Below are positions 1 through 12,833 of a stretch of 64,000 bases of DNA, piece by piece. The first letter of the stretch is position 1; every line of letters starts with the position of its first letter. The notes beneath the pieces are model-generated. The model was not told where the DNA came from, did not search any database, and saw nothing but the letters and a program-made list of their open reading frames with translations. Source of the stretch: Gamarada debralockiae (Eukaryota; Ascomycota; Leotiomycetes; Helotiales; Hyphodiscaceae); contig NXFV01000221.1 in NCBI GenBank assembly GCA_002803225.1, positions 51,726 to 115,725 of the forward strand. Reading direction: 5' to 3'. The translations under genes and the position numbers were made by a program.

Positions 1-82
1 TGCCATGCGTAGAGACTTGATGAGCTCCAATATCGTCGTCAGAGCCATCGTCTGCAACGTATTCGCCATCAGAGTCTGACAT
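1..82 (-). CDS. 5' end of an unidentified acidic protein (partial)
   Basis: A minus-strand ATG at 80-82 opens a frame that runs without a stop off the left edge, giving 27 residues beginning MSDSDGEYVADDGSDDD. The start is rich in Asp and Ser and would be cytosolic or nuclear, with no signal peptide. Too little is present to name a family. It could also be only a first exon. The next 770 bp to the right hold no gene, so its promoter presumably lies there. Confidence 0.4.
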   Translation of the reverse strand, partial: MSDSDGEYVADDGSDDDIGAHQVSTHG

Positions 83-854
83 GATGGATGCGAGTAAGTG
101 GCACTTGCGTCACGGAACGAACGTGGAGTAAAGAATGTTTCTGTGCGTGACTGATAAATATTTGGAGGACAAGGCTGCAGAGCTTTGGACAGGACTTACA
201 CGATTCGGTGCTCGTGTCTTCGGCTAAAGCAGCCTCAGCCTCGCCCAGACCTCATCGTGAGGATCTGCTGTTTCTGGTCTGTAGCCAGAGACAGAGAACC
301 TATCTATGATATTCGCTTTGGTTACTGAACGTCATGTTGACGGAGAGGATATTCTGTAGCTTTTGGGTTCTATGAAATTGCAACCGTTCCTTCCTGACCG
401 AATTCGCTGTGATGGTTCTGTCTCGTTACAAGGCTCAGTATCCCGTTGTGCGATTGAGAGAAGAGAAATGATTGCATAAAGGAAATCTCGGTTGGGCTCA
501 GGAGACTTTTCATATTTGCTTCTTCCATTATGCGCTCGAATTGGGTATACTACTAACGCGCAAAAATCATATACAAGCTAATCCACCAAATGCATAGCAT
601 CCAATTTGCAGGATGTAGAGCTTTTGCTCCAGAAGCATACCACCATGCAGACGTCCTCTCATAATTACAGCCTTCCCAAGGGCGTAGCTGCAACTCATAT
701 CCATCATAGTCCCCCACGCTTCCTAAAACCTATGCCTGTAGCAGAAAATGTACTCGTATTGGTAACTTTAAACAATATCGTCTAAGACGTAAGTGTATCG
801 CTCCTAAAAAAAAATGCCTCCAAACTCCGATTCCCATGCCATGCTTGATTATCG
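83..854. other. Intergenic spacer, nothing recognised
   Basis: About 770 bp between the start of the left-edge gene and the 3' end of chs7. It should hold the promoter of the partial gene and the terminator of chs7. I see no convincing coding stretch, repeat or RNA gene. A short run of A occurs near 806-814. Confidence 0.5.
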
Positions 855-2023
855 TTACGAATACGTATTCGTTACGGGCATGGGCCAGTCGTCTTCTGTG
901 ATGCTGGACCAGAAGATCCAGACCGCGACCACAGAAAGGAGGGTGAATAGTGTTTCGAAGAGTGCTCCGTCAATCTTGCCGTGAACTCCGTTACAGATAT
1001 GGACGCTGACAACGTAGTTGAAGATCTGGCCGAGGGCGAACAAGAGTGCGGCTGCTCCGAGGTAGATCATCGGCTTGCGCTCTCCAAGGACTCTGATCAC
1101 CAATATTGTCTCCAAGACGAAGAAGATGAACAGGAATACCAGAGGTGCAAGCTGATAGAGCACATAAAGTCCGATATTGCGATTGTTTCCACTTAAGCTG
1201 GAATCGAAATGGCCGGTCCAGCTATATCCAGTATCGAGAGCAATATAGCCGGTTCCGATGAATATCGCTAACGCAGATCCAACTATTAGGCCAAGTGAGA
1301 CGGGCGTTCCATCGTCAATTAACTGGTATCCCACAGCAGCATTGAGCATAAGGATCCATAGAGTCGCAGCGATCATGCCGAGGTGTATGCCAGTAAAAGC
1401 CTATCTACGGTCAGCTTGCCACAACTACATTGAAGGGGAGAGAGCTTACTATCCGAACATCATTGCTCAAAGGGAATCCGCCAACCGTGAAGATCTCACA
1501 GATCTCAATGATTATATATCCCACCAGGAAGGCTTGCATTTCTCTGAGGGCCGAAGTCAGCGCATAGTTGAATAGTCAATGATGCGATACGACGTACCTC
1601 CGTCCCACCGCTGCTTGTTTTCGTTCGGATCTCCATAAGAGGAAGGCTGTGACTGCAATTGCTATGCCGCAGAGGAGGATTGAACCTGTCCATTGTCAGC
1701 CCATCCGTCCTGGCCTCCGAATCCAATTCAACGAACCCAAATTGCCCAGGTGCTTTCCATGCTTCAGCGGTATTCCCTCCAATACACACGCTTTTAAATT
1801 CGGATTGTCGTATTGGAATCCTGGGAAAAGCTGTTGTGAACGAAGAATTAGTATTGCGAGACTTTGGTTCGATGAGGTTGGAGACGAACATTGCAGACTG
1901 GTAGAGTCGAGTCGCGACAGAAATTCTGTTCCAAATTGTCAGCACAGGTTCGTAGAACAATCCTCTACACTCTATTCCTTCACCTTCACTCACATGAAAG
2001 TTTCCGAACTGTGTTGACCCCAT
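855..2023 (-). CDS. chs7: Chitin synthase export chaperone Chs7
   Basis: Six exons on the minus strand: 1994-2023, 1890-1925, 1737-1830, 1598-1685, 1450-1543 and 855-1400. They total 888 nt and 295 residues. The product is a multi-pass ER membrane protein of the Chs7 family, which is needed for class IV chitin synthase to leave the ER. The spliced protein opens MGSTQFGNFHNFC, followed by CRDSTLPVCN and CVLEGIPLKHGKHLGNLGS, all family hallmarks, then about six or seven hydrophobic helices. The conserved WRSERKQAAVGRREMQAFL loop and IEICEIFTVGGFPLSND confirm the splicing. Exon 2 is only 36 nt (12 codons). Two introns (1831-1889 and 1686-1736) use the less common donor GTTCGT. The length matches the family. 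The identification is firm; the exact microexon borders are my inference. Confidence 0.93.
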
Positions 2024-4002
2024 TTTGTAGTGGCGCAAGGGCGCTTCGTGGCTGCTCAATCGAGAAACAATCCGAGGCTCTGAGCTTCTGCAACCTCAAG
2101 TTTGTATGGGTACCAATTCGATTGTCGCAAAAGGAAATCGAATTCGCTGCTCGTCGCCGACAGACTGCTCGGTCTGACGACAGCAGTAGAGTGATGCTTT
2201 GTAAAGTGAATGGTGGTGTGTTCGATCTCGAGTATTTCCTTGCTTGCCTCCACTTTGTTGACTTCTCTGACACTAGCTTCCCTCGCCTTTGATTTTTAGT
2301 CCAGGAACGGTAGGAGTCACGACAACGGGTCTCGACTAAATTCGTTTGACACCTGGCGCTTAATTCGATGGTCTTTAGGAGACAATTGCTTTCCTCACGC
2401 GAGGATTTGTGAAGTTTGCGATGGTGTGCGACGATGATGTTATTGAGAGGATGGGCGCAAATGAAGGAAAATCTGCATAAGGTGAGGTGTGCTGCTGCTG
2501 GTGAGTTGTCGACCAGCCCAGTGTCTTCCTTCCCAAATTACGAATAACCCTGCTTTCCAGTCAACTATTAGCGAAATGACCCCCGGAAAAGAGCAACGAT
2601 CATGGAGCTTCTCACAGCCAAACAACTCGACCAAATCTAGGATGCCTTTTCAGAAGTCGACAAGATCACTGCAGGCATCTGGGAGGATGGTGATCTAGTT
2701 TTATGAAGCGCTTCATGCCGAAAGGGACAAATGCTCCTTTCCTTGAGGGGAAGAAATTATGTTATGAACATGGGGTAAATTGCTGGCAAAATGCTTTCGA
2801 ACTTCTATCATTGCCCGATTATCTTGTCGTGGTGTTTCAGCCACTCCCTTTTCCACTCCATTGGCCCATCGAAGACTTCCAGGCTTTGGAAGAACCGTAT
2901 TCTCTGCATCTTTGCCAGGCATCGTGCATAATGATCGTCGTCTTTCAGCTGCTGCGCCTGCTGATAGGCTTCGCATCCATCTTGATGGACACACACGCGG
3001 ACTCTGCTTCCGGCCAGGAAATAAAGCACCGTGAGAAAATGCAAGAAGCCGAGGCGTCCAGTGTATCAAAAGGGGGCTATGGATTTATCCACCCAGACGA
3101 GGAGGCTCCTTGAAGAATACGGGCAAGGATAGCCTGAATAGTTACGAGCAAAGTAGAAATTTGAAGATGACGAAAATTGGGGTGATTCCTGCGTTGAATA
3201 TTGATTTGATTGAAGCATAAGGCTGCTTATGAATTCCCCCCTTATGAATCAAAGAATGACATATTGGATTCTTGAGTTTGCGTACAAAAAGCAGCCCCGC
3301 CCTTTAAAGATAACGTAGGAGTCTGTGCTATCGTCCTTGCTCCAAACCCAATGCTTTCCAAAAATGAGATCCTCGAAGTGATAGGTGGCTATTCTTGTAT
3401 CAAACCGGTCCTGTCGGCGGCCGATTCGAACTGTGATTTGTTCTTGACGAGGCTGTGAAAAATGTTTCCAGAGCCTCTCCCTGAGTGTGTTTCCTCGCAA
3501 GGAAGAAGAAACGCGATGGCTTCTTCGGAGGAAGTACCTACTCACCTACGACCTTTTAATAGCAGGTGCTCGTACGATCCGTACACATGACTAGCAAAGA
3601 CCCTGCATTCCCTGTTTCTGGGGTCGTGTGAACGAACTGTGGAGGAATGACTTGGTGGAATGTTCTCAAGACTTACGAAAAGTGCTGTACCATGAAAAGA
3701 CCACATTGTAAGCCCCTCCGTTTGGATCTCAAGATTGAAGAGACCAAAAGATCCTACACAAGCTCATGACTTAAAAGGGGGAGAGGATCAGGGGCCCCAA
3801 GTCACGTGTTACTGTCCCTGGTCTCGGCTGCATGGAGCGTCATCTGAAGACGTTGAACTTCGCGATATCATCTCGTGCCAACATCTTCTCCATCAAGTCG
3901 CAGCCCATTCTGCTACCAAGCTTTGTCGAGGAACTCAATCATAATTACCCGTCACATGCATTGTCCTCCCATGCATTTCTCCACTTCTTCTGCATGTATT
4001 AG
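2024..4002. other. Intergenic region with scattered coding-like fragments
   Basis: Two kilobases between the divergent chs7 and sugar-transporter genes. Several frames look protein-like over 50-90 codons but none forms a gene. On the minus strand, 2808-3044 includes YARCLAKMQRIRFFQSLEVF, and 3249-3545 includes HFEDLIFGKHWVWSKDD. On the plus strand, an ATG at 2601 reads MELLTAKQLDQI, then TAG, then DAFSEVDKITAGIWEDGD. These may be decayed or unrecognised exons. Promoters for both flanking genes must also lie here. Confidence 0.4.
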
Positions 4003-4008
4003 AAAATC

Positions 4009-6493
4009 TTGAATGCTAGGGAGGGCCTTTTAAACGAATCGGAATTGTTCGACCTCACACGTCAGTCGGCACCTAACAACCCTCAACCTTCGACGCGGAG
4101 GGCTGCTGCAAAACAGCTCACCACATTCACGATTACTTCTCCAAAGCCACCTCGTCGCCCTGCGAATATTCCTCTACGAACCTTATCGTCGCAACCTAGC
4201 AGGTCACATTCCGCCGCGTTATTGGGCGGGCAATCGGATGAGAAGCAAGGCCGCCGGTCTTCCCTCTCGCGATCGTCTTCCCCCGATTCAGAATTCTCCT
4301 GGAGCGATACAGGTGATCTCGCAGAGCAATTAGCAGACGAGGACCCTCTACAGATTAGACTACGAGCATCTCTAGACGAACAGGTTTTTGGTGGATCCTC
4401 GAGACGACCTCAGCGGCAGAAGCGGGTACGATATCTAGACGAATTTGAGAACCCAGGTCGAAAAGAATATCAAACTGGAATCGTTAAAGAGGAGATCGAT
4501 ATTCCGGAAGCCGCTCCACGGTATATTACCAGAGCTGAGCATATCATCGCTGCCATCATGTCGGGGGGAGAAAGGCAAATGAATGGCCTGACAGGCAAGC
4601 CTTTGGTGTAGGATCAGCACCACAGATACCATGTACCAGATACTGACGGTCTTGCAGATACTTCACCAGTATTTTCGTATCCCTAGGGGTGTTTCTATTT
4701 GGATATGATCAAGGCGTCATGTCGGGGATCATCACGTAAGTAGGATTGAGATGCGCTATTCAACAGGAACATAGCTAACACTACTGCAGAGGTCCCTTTT
4801 TCATAGATTACTTCAATCAACCAACGCGAGCTGAACTTGGTACTATGGTTGCCATCCTCGAAATCGGAGCTCTTTGTGCATCTCTCGTCGTTGGCAGAGT
4901 TGGCGACATAATTGGTAGAAAAAAGACAATTTTATATGGCTCCTGCATATTCTTCATTGGGGGAGGGCTTCAGACATTTGCTAAGAACATGGCTATGATG
5001 CTTGTCGGGCGTATCATTGCAGGTGTTGGTGTTGGTATGCTATCGACAATCGTCCCTGTGTATCAGTCCGAAATCTCTCCACCACACAACAGGGGAAAGC
5101 TGGCGTGCATCGAGTTCTCTGGAAACATCACTGGATATGCCACTTCAGTCTGGGTCGATTATTTCTGCAGTTTCATCCAAAGCGACTACTCTTGGAGGCT
5201 CCCTTTGTTGATGCAATGCGTTATGGGTGCTCTCCTCGGCATAGGGAGTTTGATCATTGTTGAGTCACCAAGGTATGCTACACGACTACTGATCTGAATA
5301 TCCTTACTAATGAAAGTAGATGGTTACTTGATAATGATCACGATGAAGAAGGTATTGTTGTGATTGCCAACCTTTACGGAGGCGGTGACATTCACAACCC
5401 CAAGGCCCGGGACGAGTACCGTGAAATCAAGATGGATGTTCTCCTTTCCCGCCAGGAAGGCGAAAAGTCCTACACGGACATGTTCCGTCGGTACAGAACT
5501 CGTGTCTTTATCGCCATGTCAGCCCAAGCGTTTGCCCAACTTAACGGAATCAACGTAATCTCCTACTACGCCCCTCTCGTCTTCGAGTCAGCAGGATGGG
5601 TCGGCCGCGAAGCTATTTTGATGACTGGAATCAACAGTATCACTTATCTTATGTCCACCGTTCCCCCATGGTATGTGGTGGATCGATGGGGTCGGCGCAT
5701 CATTCTTCTCAGTGGTGCAGTGGCTATGGTCTTGTCACTGTCCGCTATTTCGTACTTCTTGTACCTCGACATTCATTCCACGCCAACACTGGTGGTCATT
5801 TTCGTCATGATCTATAACGCATCATTTGGATACAGTTGGGGCCCAATTCCATGGCTTTATCCTCCCGAGATTTTGCCTCTCAGCATTCGATCCAAGGGTG
5901 CTAGCTTGTCCACAGCTACTAATTGGGCGTTCAATTGGCTGGTTGGTGAACTGACTCCAGTTCTTCAAGATGCTATCACATGGCGTCTTTACCTCGTGCA
6001 CGCCTTTTTCTGTGCTACGAGTTTTGTTGTTGGTAAGTTCTCCAGCGCTCTTTAGTATCGAATCAACGCTAATGAAATTGCAGTATATTTCATTTACCCG
6101 GAGACCGCCGGAATAAGATTAGAGGATATGGATATGCTATTCGGTGACGCCACAACAGCAGTGCCCACACCAATAGCACGAGCCGAAGAGGGGTCCTCGA
6201 TGGGCGTGAACTCACCAGTCCCATCCATGGATCTCCGACGAGGAATCCAAGAAGCCGGTCCTGCCAACGGCGTCGGGGCCGCGAATGCAATTCCAGGCCT
6301 CGAAATCGACCCACCGCACGTTTCCATCGTGAACGGAAAGCCGCAGTACGCTGAGGAGGAAGGAAATGGTGAGGGAGTTGGTGGATGGATCTCACGCATG
6401 GTTAATAGGGTGAAGGGTGATGGAGGAAGTGTTCGAAGTGGAACAAGTGGCAATGGCAAGTATAAGCCTCTTGATCAGGAAGAAGAAGAATGA
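4009..6493 (+). CDS. MFS sugar transporter with long N- and C-terminal cytosolic tails
   Basis: Exons are up to 4607, 4658-4735, 4790-5272, 5320-6032 and 6084-6493, giving about 760 residues. It is a sugar porter of the major facilitator superfamily in the plasma membrane, probably a sugar/H+ symporter. Helix 1 reads SLGVFLFGYDQGVMSGIIT. Signature motifs are GRVGDIIGRKKT after helix 2, VESPRWLLD at the end of the first half, VDRWGRR in the second half, and PWLYPPEILPLSIRSKGA. Family members are usually about 500 residues. Here a Ser/Pro-rich disordered tail of about 200 residues precedes helix 1 and an acidic tail of about 130 follows PETAGIRLEDMD. The start is unresolved: the frame is open from 4003 just after a possible TTAG acceptor, but no in-frame ATG lies before the helix region except one near 4558. 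A short 5' exon was probably missed. The substrate cannot be read from the sequence. Confidence 0.88.
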
Positions 6494-8491
6494 AAGGCAT
6501 TGTTGGGCATGAAGGCATACTAGAACTGGACCTAGAAAGCGGGCGTACTGGAAAGCTCCCGGACTCGTGATGTAATATCATTGGCACGAATAGATGGTGC
6601 TATTGAATATTTGTGTATTCTTTTAGTCAATGGAATTGACTTTAAAAGGGCAACCTCGGATCATCTGATTTCTGCTCTAATGAGATCAGTTTAAGAGAGC
6701 AACAATATGGCTATCAGCCTTTGAAAATGGAGTATAAATAGTAAGGAGTAACGACACAAAGTCAAAACAAGGACTCTTTGAAAATTTGAGACCAAGCTCC
6801 CATAACTTGTTGTATGTTATACCACGGCTAAGACCGATAGAAGGTTGATGCCAATAGCGTGTAGAGGAAGACGAAGCCTGACTCGAAGACAACCTGTTCG
6901 GCCTTTTGCACAATGGTAATAATGGTCTGTGCTTGGGTTGTGAAGCTCGGCCAACATCCGTTCATCGTCTCGATGCCTTCGAGAATAGTGAGGTTTGAGG
7001 AAGCAGAAAATAGTTCGTTGAAGAATTCCATACATCCGTCGAGCAGTCGGAGAATTGGTATGCACATCTCGATTGGGCAGCCATCCCTCTTACCCACTTT
7101 GAAAGTGCCTCATTCCCACCTCTCATCCCCATCAATTCTCCTTCAACACCACCACATCATAGGTCCTTCCCAAGGAGGCCTTACGTCCCTCTCTGATCTC
7201 GCGAATATCTGTTAGAGCAAACGATCCTGCGAGTCTGTGAACACTACGGCGCTAGCGCTAGGAGAATACATGACAACAATAAAATGAATGACAATGGAAC
7301 GTAGTGTGACAGTGACAAAATTGTTGAGCGGTGGGATTTGGCTCAGTTAACATTAGGAATTAAAAAAAGAGTGAAAAAGGAGGGATTGCCAGGTCTGCAG
7401 AAGTGACAGAATACGAGAGCCACATGCAGTTCCTTCGTCGTGGAAATTTTTGCTGCGTTTATCTCTAATTTGAAAGGATGCTTCATATCTTGGACGTTCG
7501 CAAGAAGATCCAAAGTTAGATGGCACTGTTGGGTACAACCTTAACAAATCGGTGATGAGCACCGCTGCAAAAGCGGCTTCCAGCATGATGGAACCCATAA
7601 CGAAGAGAACGAAGAAAGAGGGAAATATCAATACTTCAATGATGCTGCGAGAATGCTGCCAGCACTTGACCCGCCAACCTTAAGCACCTCCATACGAGAA
7701 CACCGCTTGGCCAAGGCGCATAACTTTGGGGGCCGAGGAGACAGTTCCAAGGACAGATCAAAAGGGATGGCCTTCCTTTGAAAATGAATCCTCAATAGAA
7801 GCCAGACTCGATAGGGAACTCCCCTCAATCTTAGTACAACTGCGGTTTCTTTTTGGGGATGAAAGTCGGCCATATAATCTTTAAAAAGGGAGAAGTGGCT
7901 GTAGCCTGACCCTAAGCCTGTCAAAAATATCTAAGGTCATCATGTGAAAATCATGCTGTCAGCCTCTTGTCTACGATCAACATCACAATTCTCCAACAAA
8001 ACAGAAGATATTCCATTGCACTTCTGGACAGTCTCAATATTACCTTCCCGCGCATAATAATCAGCAAGAACTTCAATCGAAAAGTTGTGTACATTCTCAG
8101 CCCACTCCAAGAGTTCAGCCGCATCTCAAACACCTGTCCACTTCGCCTAGCGCGTACTAGTTGGTAGTCCAAAAATAATTACCCCTTCTCTGGACCTTTC
8201 TTACGAAATGAGCACCAGCGAGAAAAGGAGGTACTGGAATCATTGAATACTCTCCTTCACCTTTCGAAGCTGTTTGATCATCTGCGGAGATGTTTGATTT
8301 TTCCAAATAAGTCTTTTAATCCATCCGACCCACGTTTATCTTCTCGACTCTCATTTCAAGCTTTACGAAAGCCGCGTCTCCTGTCCAGTTCACCCGCTAA
8401 TTGCGAACGACCTCTCGAACGTGCGCAATCCATCTTTTTTGGAAGCACACGGATATCCTGATCATCGATACATACTTCGCAGACGTTCAAC
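6494..8491. other. Intergenic spacer with weak coding-like fragments
   Basis: Two kilobases between two plus-strand genes. The minus strand at 6828-7097 has an 89-codon open frame with a protein-like run (NLTILEGIETMNGCWPSF, then EQVVFESGFVFLYTLLAST). Another hydrophobic frame lies at 7353-7631 on the minus strand. I cannot connect them into a gene or name them. The PMT2 promoter and 5' leader should lie just upstream of 8492. Confidence 0.35.
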
Positions 8492-10983
8492 ATGGCTTCA
8501 GTTAAAGGAGCTGTTGCGTCTGGTGCGGACTTCGATGCGCAAGCAGCTCGACGGAGAAATGTCCCTTCCACTTCACCAAACGGCGGACTCGCGAACAGAG
8601 TAGAGATCGATGATAAGAAGACACAAGCCAAGCAGGTCAGCAGATTTTTTTTCCCTCTGTGCCGTATGCGGACAAATTTTCTGCTCATGGAGGCATCCAA
8701 GGGATAGTTTCAGCTAACACATACGTTTTCAACAGAACCAACAATCGCTTCTGCAATTCCTTGACGAATGGGAGTTTATCATTGCTCCTCTGATATTCAC
8801 ATTACTGGCATTCTTCACACGATTATACAAGATCGGTCTGTCACCCATTGTGACTTGGGACGAAGCACAGTAAGAAACCCCTTTGTCAGCCTCGCCGCAC
8901 AGTTTAATAACGCGCAACACAGTTTTGGAAAATTCGGTTCTCACTATCTCAAACGCGAATTCTACTTCGATGTCCACCCTCCTCTTGGAAAGATGCTCGT
9001 TGGATTATCCGGATACTTGGCAGGCTACAATGGATCATTCGAGTTCAAGTCTGGAGAGAAGTACCCAGAGGAGCTCAACTACACCTTTATGCGTGCTTTC
9101 AACTCCTTCTTCGGTGCTGTCTGCATTCCTCTGGCCTACTACACTGCTCGAGAATTGAACCTCAAGAGACCTGCCGTTTGGTTCGTTACCCTGATGGTTC
9201 TCTGCGAGAACTCCTACACTACGATCAGCAGATTCATCCTCTTAGATTCTATGCTTCTGTGCTTCACGTTCACGACCGTGTTGTGCTGGGCTAGATTTCA
9301 TAGACTCCAAAAGGAGAGCTTCAGTCCTGAATGGTTCGCATGGCTCATCCTTACTGGTATTAGCATTGGGTGTGTTTGTAGTGTGAAGTGGGTTGGACTT
9401 TTCTGCACGGCTCTTGTTGGGCTTTACACGATTGAGGATCTCTGGAACAAATTTGGAGAAGTCAAGATGCCAAAGGTAAGTCCTACGATTCATACTGAGA
9501 CCCGATTTCTGTATTGATCCAATTACAGGTCGAATTAGCAGCCCACGTTGGTGCACGAGTTTTCGGTTTAATTGTCATTCCATTGATGGTCTACATGTTC
9601 TCATTCGCCCTTCACTTCGCCATTCTCGAAAACAGCGGTCCAGGAGATGCTCAGATGAGCTCCCTCTTCCAGGCGAATCTCAGGGGTACCGAGGTTGGAA
9701 AGGACAGCCCTCTCGAAATCGCATACGGTTCACGAGCTACAATCAAGAATATGGGATACGGTGGTGGACTTCTTCACTCGCACATTCAAACCTACCCCGA
9801 GGGCTCTACCCAGCAGCAAGTTACTTGCTATCACCACAAAGACGCCAACAACGAGTGGTGGTTCTACCCAAACCGTGCCGAGCCCGAGTTTGACCCCGAG
9901 GCACCAGAAATCAAGTACGTTGGAGATGGAGATGTTCTACGATTGATCCACTCCCAAACTGGCCGCAACTTGCACTCCCACGATGTTCCTGCTCCAATCA
10001 CCAAGGCCGACAAGGAAGTCTCATGTTACGGAAACACAACAGTCGGTGATGAGAAGGATCATTGGACTATAGAAGTTGTTAAAGATGTTTCCTCAAGTGA
10101 CCGAACAAAAATCAGAACTTTGACTACCGCCTTCCGATTGAGGCACACAGTTTTAGGCTGCTACCTTCGTGCTGGCAACGTTAACTTGCCACAGTGGGGT
10201 TTCAAGCAAATTGAAGTCACCTGTGCTAAGGACAACAACCCCAAGGATGTTTACACCCACTGGAACGTTGAGGCTCACTGGAACGATAAGCGTCAGTATT
10301 TTCCCTTTTAAGTTTCTAGACTTAGCTAACAGTTTCTAGTCCCTGCCGCTGATGCCGGAGCATACAAATCTCCTTTCTTACAAGATTTCATCCATCTGAA
10401 TGTAGCCATGATGACATCCAACAACGCACTCGTCCCCGACCCAGACAAGCAAGACGATCTCGCATCTCAATTCTGGCAATGGCCAATCCTCAACGTCGGC
10501 CTCCGTATGTGCGGCTGGGACGACTCAATCGTCAAGTACTTCCTCCTCGGCAACCCACTGGTTTACTGGCTATCGACCGCTTCTCTCGGCGTCCTGGCCC
10601 TCATGGTAGCCTGGTATCTCGTGCGCTGGCAACGCGGCTACGACGAGCTCAAGCAAGCCGATATCGACCAAATCCATTACGCCGGTATCTACCCGGTCAT
10701 TGGGTGGTTCTTGCACTATATGCCTTTCGTGGCTATGGCCCGTGTCACCTATGTGCATCACTACTACCCTGCATTGTACTTCGCCATCTTGACTCTTGGC
10801 TTCGTCACGGATTGGATGCTGAGGAACCAGATCAAGCATGTGCAGTTTGCTATTTATGGCATTCTGTATGCCGCAACCATCGGTCTATATGTCCTCTTCA
10901 TGCCCATTTCTTGGGGTATGGTGGGCCCCAATAAGCAGTTCAGCTACTTGAAGTGGTTTGAGAGCTGGAGAGTCACAGACTAA
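8492..10983 (+). CDS. PMT2: Dolichyl-phosphate-mannose:protein O-mannosyltransferase, PMT2 subfamily
   Basis: Five exons: 8492-8635, 8736-8869, 8923-9475, 9529-10291 and 10340-10983, totalling 745 residues. It is an ER membrane enzyme that transfers mannose from dolichyl-phosphate mannose to Ser/Thr of proteins entering the secretory pathway; in fungi it works as a heterodimer with a PMT1-type partner. The first luminal loop has the invariant acidic motif [20 protein letters not shown] followed by [13 protein letters not shown]. Many membrane helices follow, then a central luminal MIR region beginning at [18 protein letters not shown] and containing [18 protein letters not shown]. Four C-terminal helices end in WRVTD. 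The loop [20 protein letters not shown] places it in the PMT2 rather than the PMT1 or PMT4 group. The length matches the family. All introns have canonical GT-AG ends. Confidence 0.95.
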
Positions 10984-12833
10984 GTGACTCCACAACAGCG
11001 AGGCGCTGGCGGACGAAAGAAGGAGAATAGGGGGTTTTGTGTTGAGAGAGCTCTTTGAATCTTGAGGGGGAAACGCATGGAAGGCGAGCAACTATACAGT
11101 ATCGAAAAATCTCATTTGTCATGGCCAGGTAGCTGGGGAAATCGGCTAGGGTGGGATATGATGCTTGTGGAAATGAGGCGCCACAGGTATATCTGAAATC
11201 AACTCCTAATTCTGTGTACAACACCCCTCATCCGAGTCTGTCGAATGTCCTATGTGAGATCGGTAGCTGAAATAGTGTGCTCATGCCTTCCAGCAAGTGC
11301 TTCATTTGAGGGGAACAAGATTCCAAAATACTAAATGGTGCAAGGGCGTTCAGAGTACCCGGCCTCTATTTAATCGTTGAAGTCTTATGAGTGATGGTAA
11401 TCGAGGACTTCAGAGAAGTGTTTTGCACAGCATTATGGACGTTGATTCAAGCCCTTAATAACCTTTCTGCTCCCAAGCAATCAAACCGCATTGGGAGCCT
11501 GTGCCGTTTCTTTGTGTTTCTGCCACTCTTACGTCGGCATTTGTGCAATGCGTTCATTCTAGTACTTAAGGAACTTACTGGGGTTTTATAGCTCAGACTA
11601 CTCGTCCATGACCATGGATGCTGGTATATATTTACCGACTGTGCTGTCACTGTAGTAGCGCGGCCTCCTTGCTCGCGAAGTAGCTTTCCGGTATCGATAA
11701 TTCTCGTATTAACATATAAATAAATTAATTGGGACTTTCGACAGAAGAAATCTAAGGAAGATGATTCAGAAGACCTTGATAGGGTATGGGAAGGAGGGTT
11801 GAAGGTCGTGGTAGAAGTTAAGTATTAGGAGTCGAGGTCGGAGATAGGTCTGTCTCGGTGTGATAGTCTTTGGCAGGTTTCTGGGCTGTATATGAGGAGA
11901 GGATTTTTATAAGATGAATCATATGATTGCATGTGAACACTTGTGATAACGGTTTTCTGTGATGTTCGCTGATGGGTGGAAAGCGTGTGATAGACGAGCT
12001 TTTGACTAACCTACCGTTACACTGCATGACATTCTTCCATGACTATCTCTAGCCTGGAATTGAATCAAAGCTGGTGATAACTGGCGAAGTAGACTAATAC
12101 ATTGTTGCTCTGAAAGACTGGTATGATTACGGGCTACCTTGGCGTCCAGGCCAAATCTCGGTTACGGTACAAGTACATAAAACGTCCTTAACCACTCTCC
12201 TTTCACTTCATAGATGATCTATCCGATCACACATCTACAGCACTCACAAGGCGCAGCCAATCGAAGTCCCTCCTTTCCTTCAGCTTTCCCAGCAACTGCA
12301 ATCCGTACCCTTCTAATCGAGCGTCCAGTCCCGATTAGGGTTATTCCTGTATTTGGAAATCAAATTCGAGATAGGAGGCCGTCAAAACAATAAAGGTTGA
12401 GTCCAGCCTTCTTGCAACGTGTTTGTCTCCATGGCTCATTAAGAACCTGTTCCTGCAGTCAGGGAACTGTCAGAGGAAGTAGGCGACGGCAGGGAAGATG
12501 GCTCGAGACTCACGTGACGAAATGCAGTCAACCGTCTTCAAAGAATGCTTTGTCCCTCTTTACCGACCATATCCTAAAGTCAGTCAGTTTCGGAACAGCG
12601 TCACTCAACGATAGCCCACCTACCAGGGTCTATTGGCTGAGGCTTTGGCGGAGGCTTCGCGTCAGATCCTTTCCCAAAGTTGGTGATGGGTGGGCTTTCA
12701 ACTTGAGTCATATCGATGAAATATGATAGATGGGGGCATGAATACTGGGAGGCCGGTGAATGATTTTGTGTCTCGGTGACCAGCGTCGACGTGTGACTTT
12801 ATAGAGAATGGCCATCGTTGGCAGGAAGTCCAA
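10984..12833. other. Intergenic spacer, no gene recognised
   Basis: About 1.9 kb after PMT2. It contains the PMT2 3' UTR and an AT-rich patch near 11700-11730 (taattaatt-like runs). A 69-codon minus-strand frame at 11818-12027 could be spliced (a GTAGGTTAG donor-like site follows codon 4), but nothing supports a function. No RNA gene or mobile element was seen. Confidence 0.45.

Noticed and set aside
981..1196. Acidic plus-strand frame inside chs7
   Set aside because: It starts with GTG and mirrors the conserved Chs7 helices on the other strand; a shadow.
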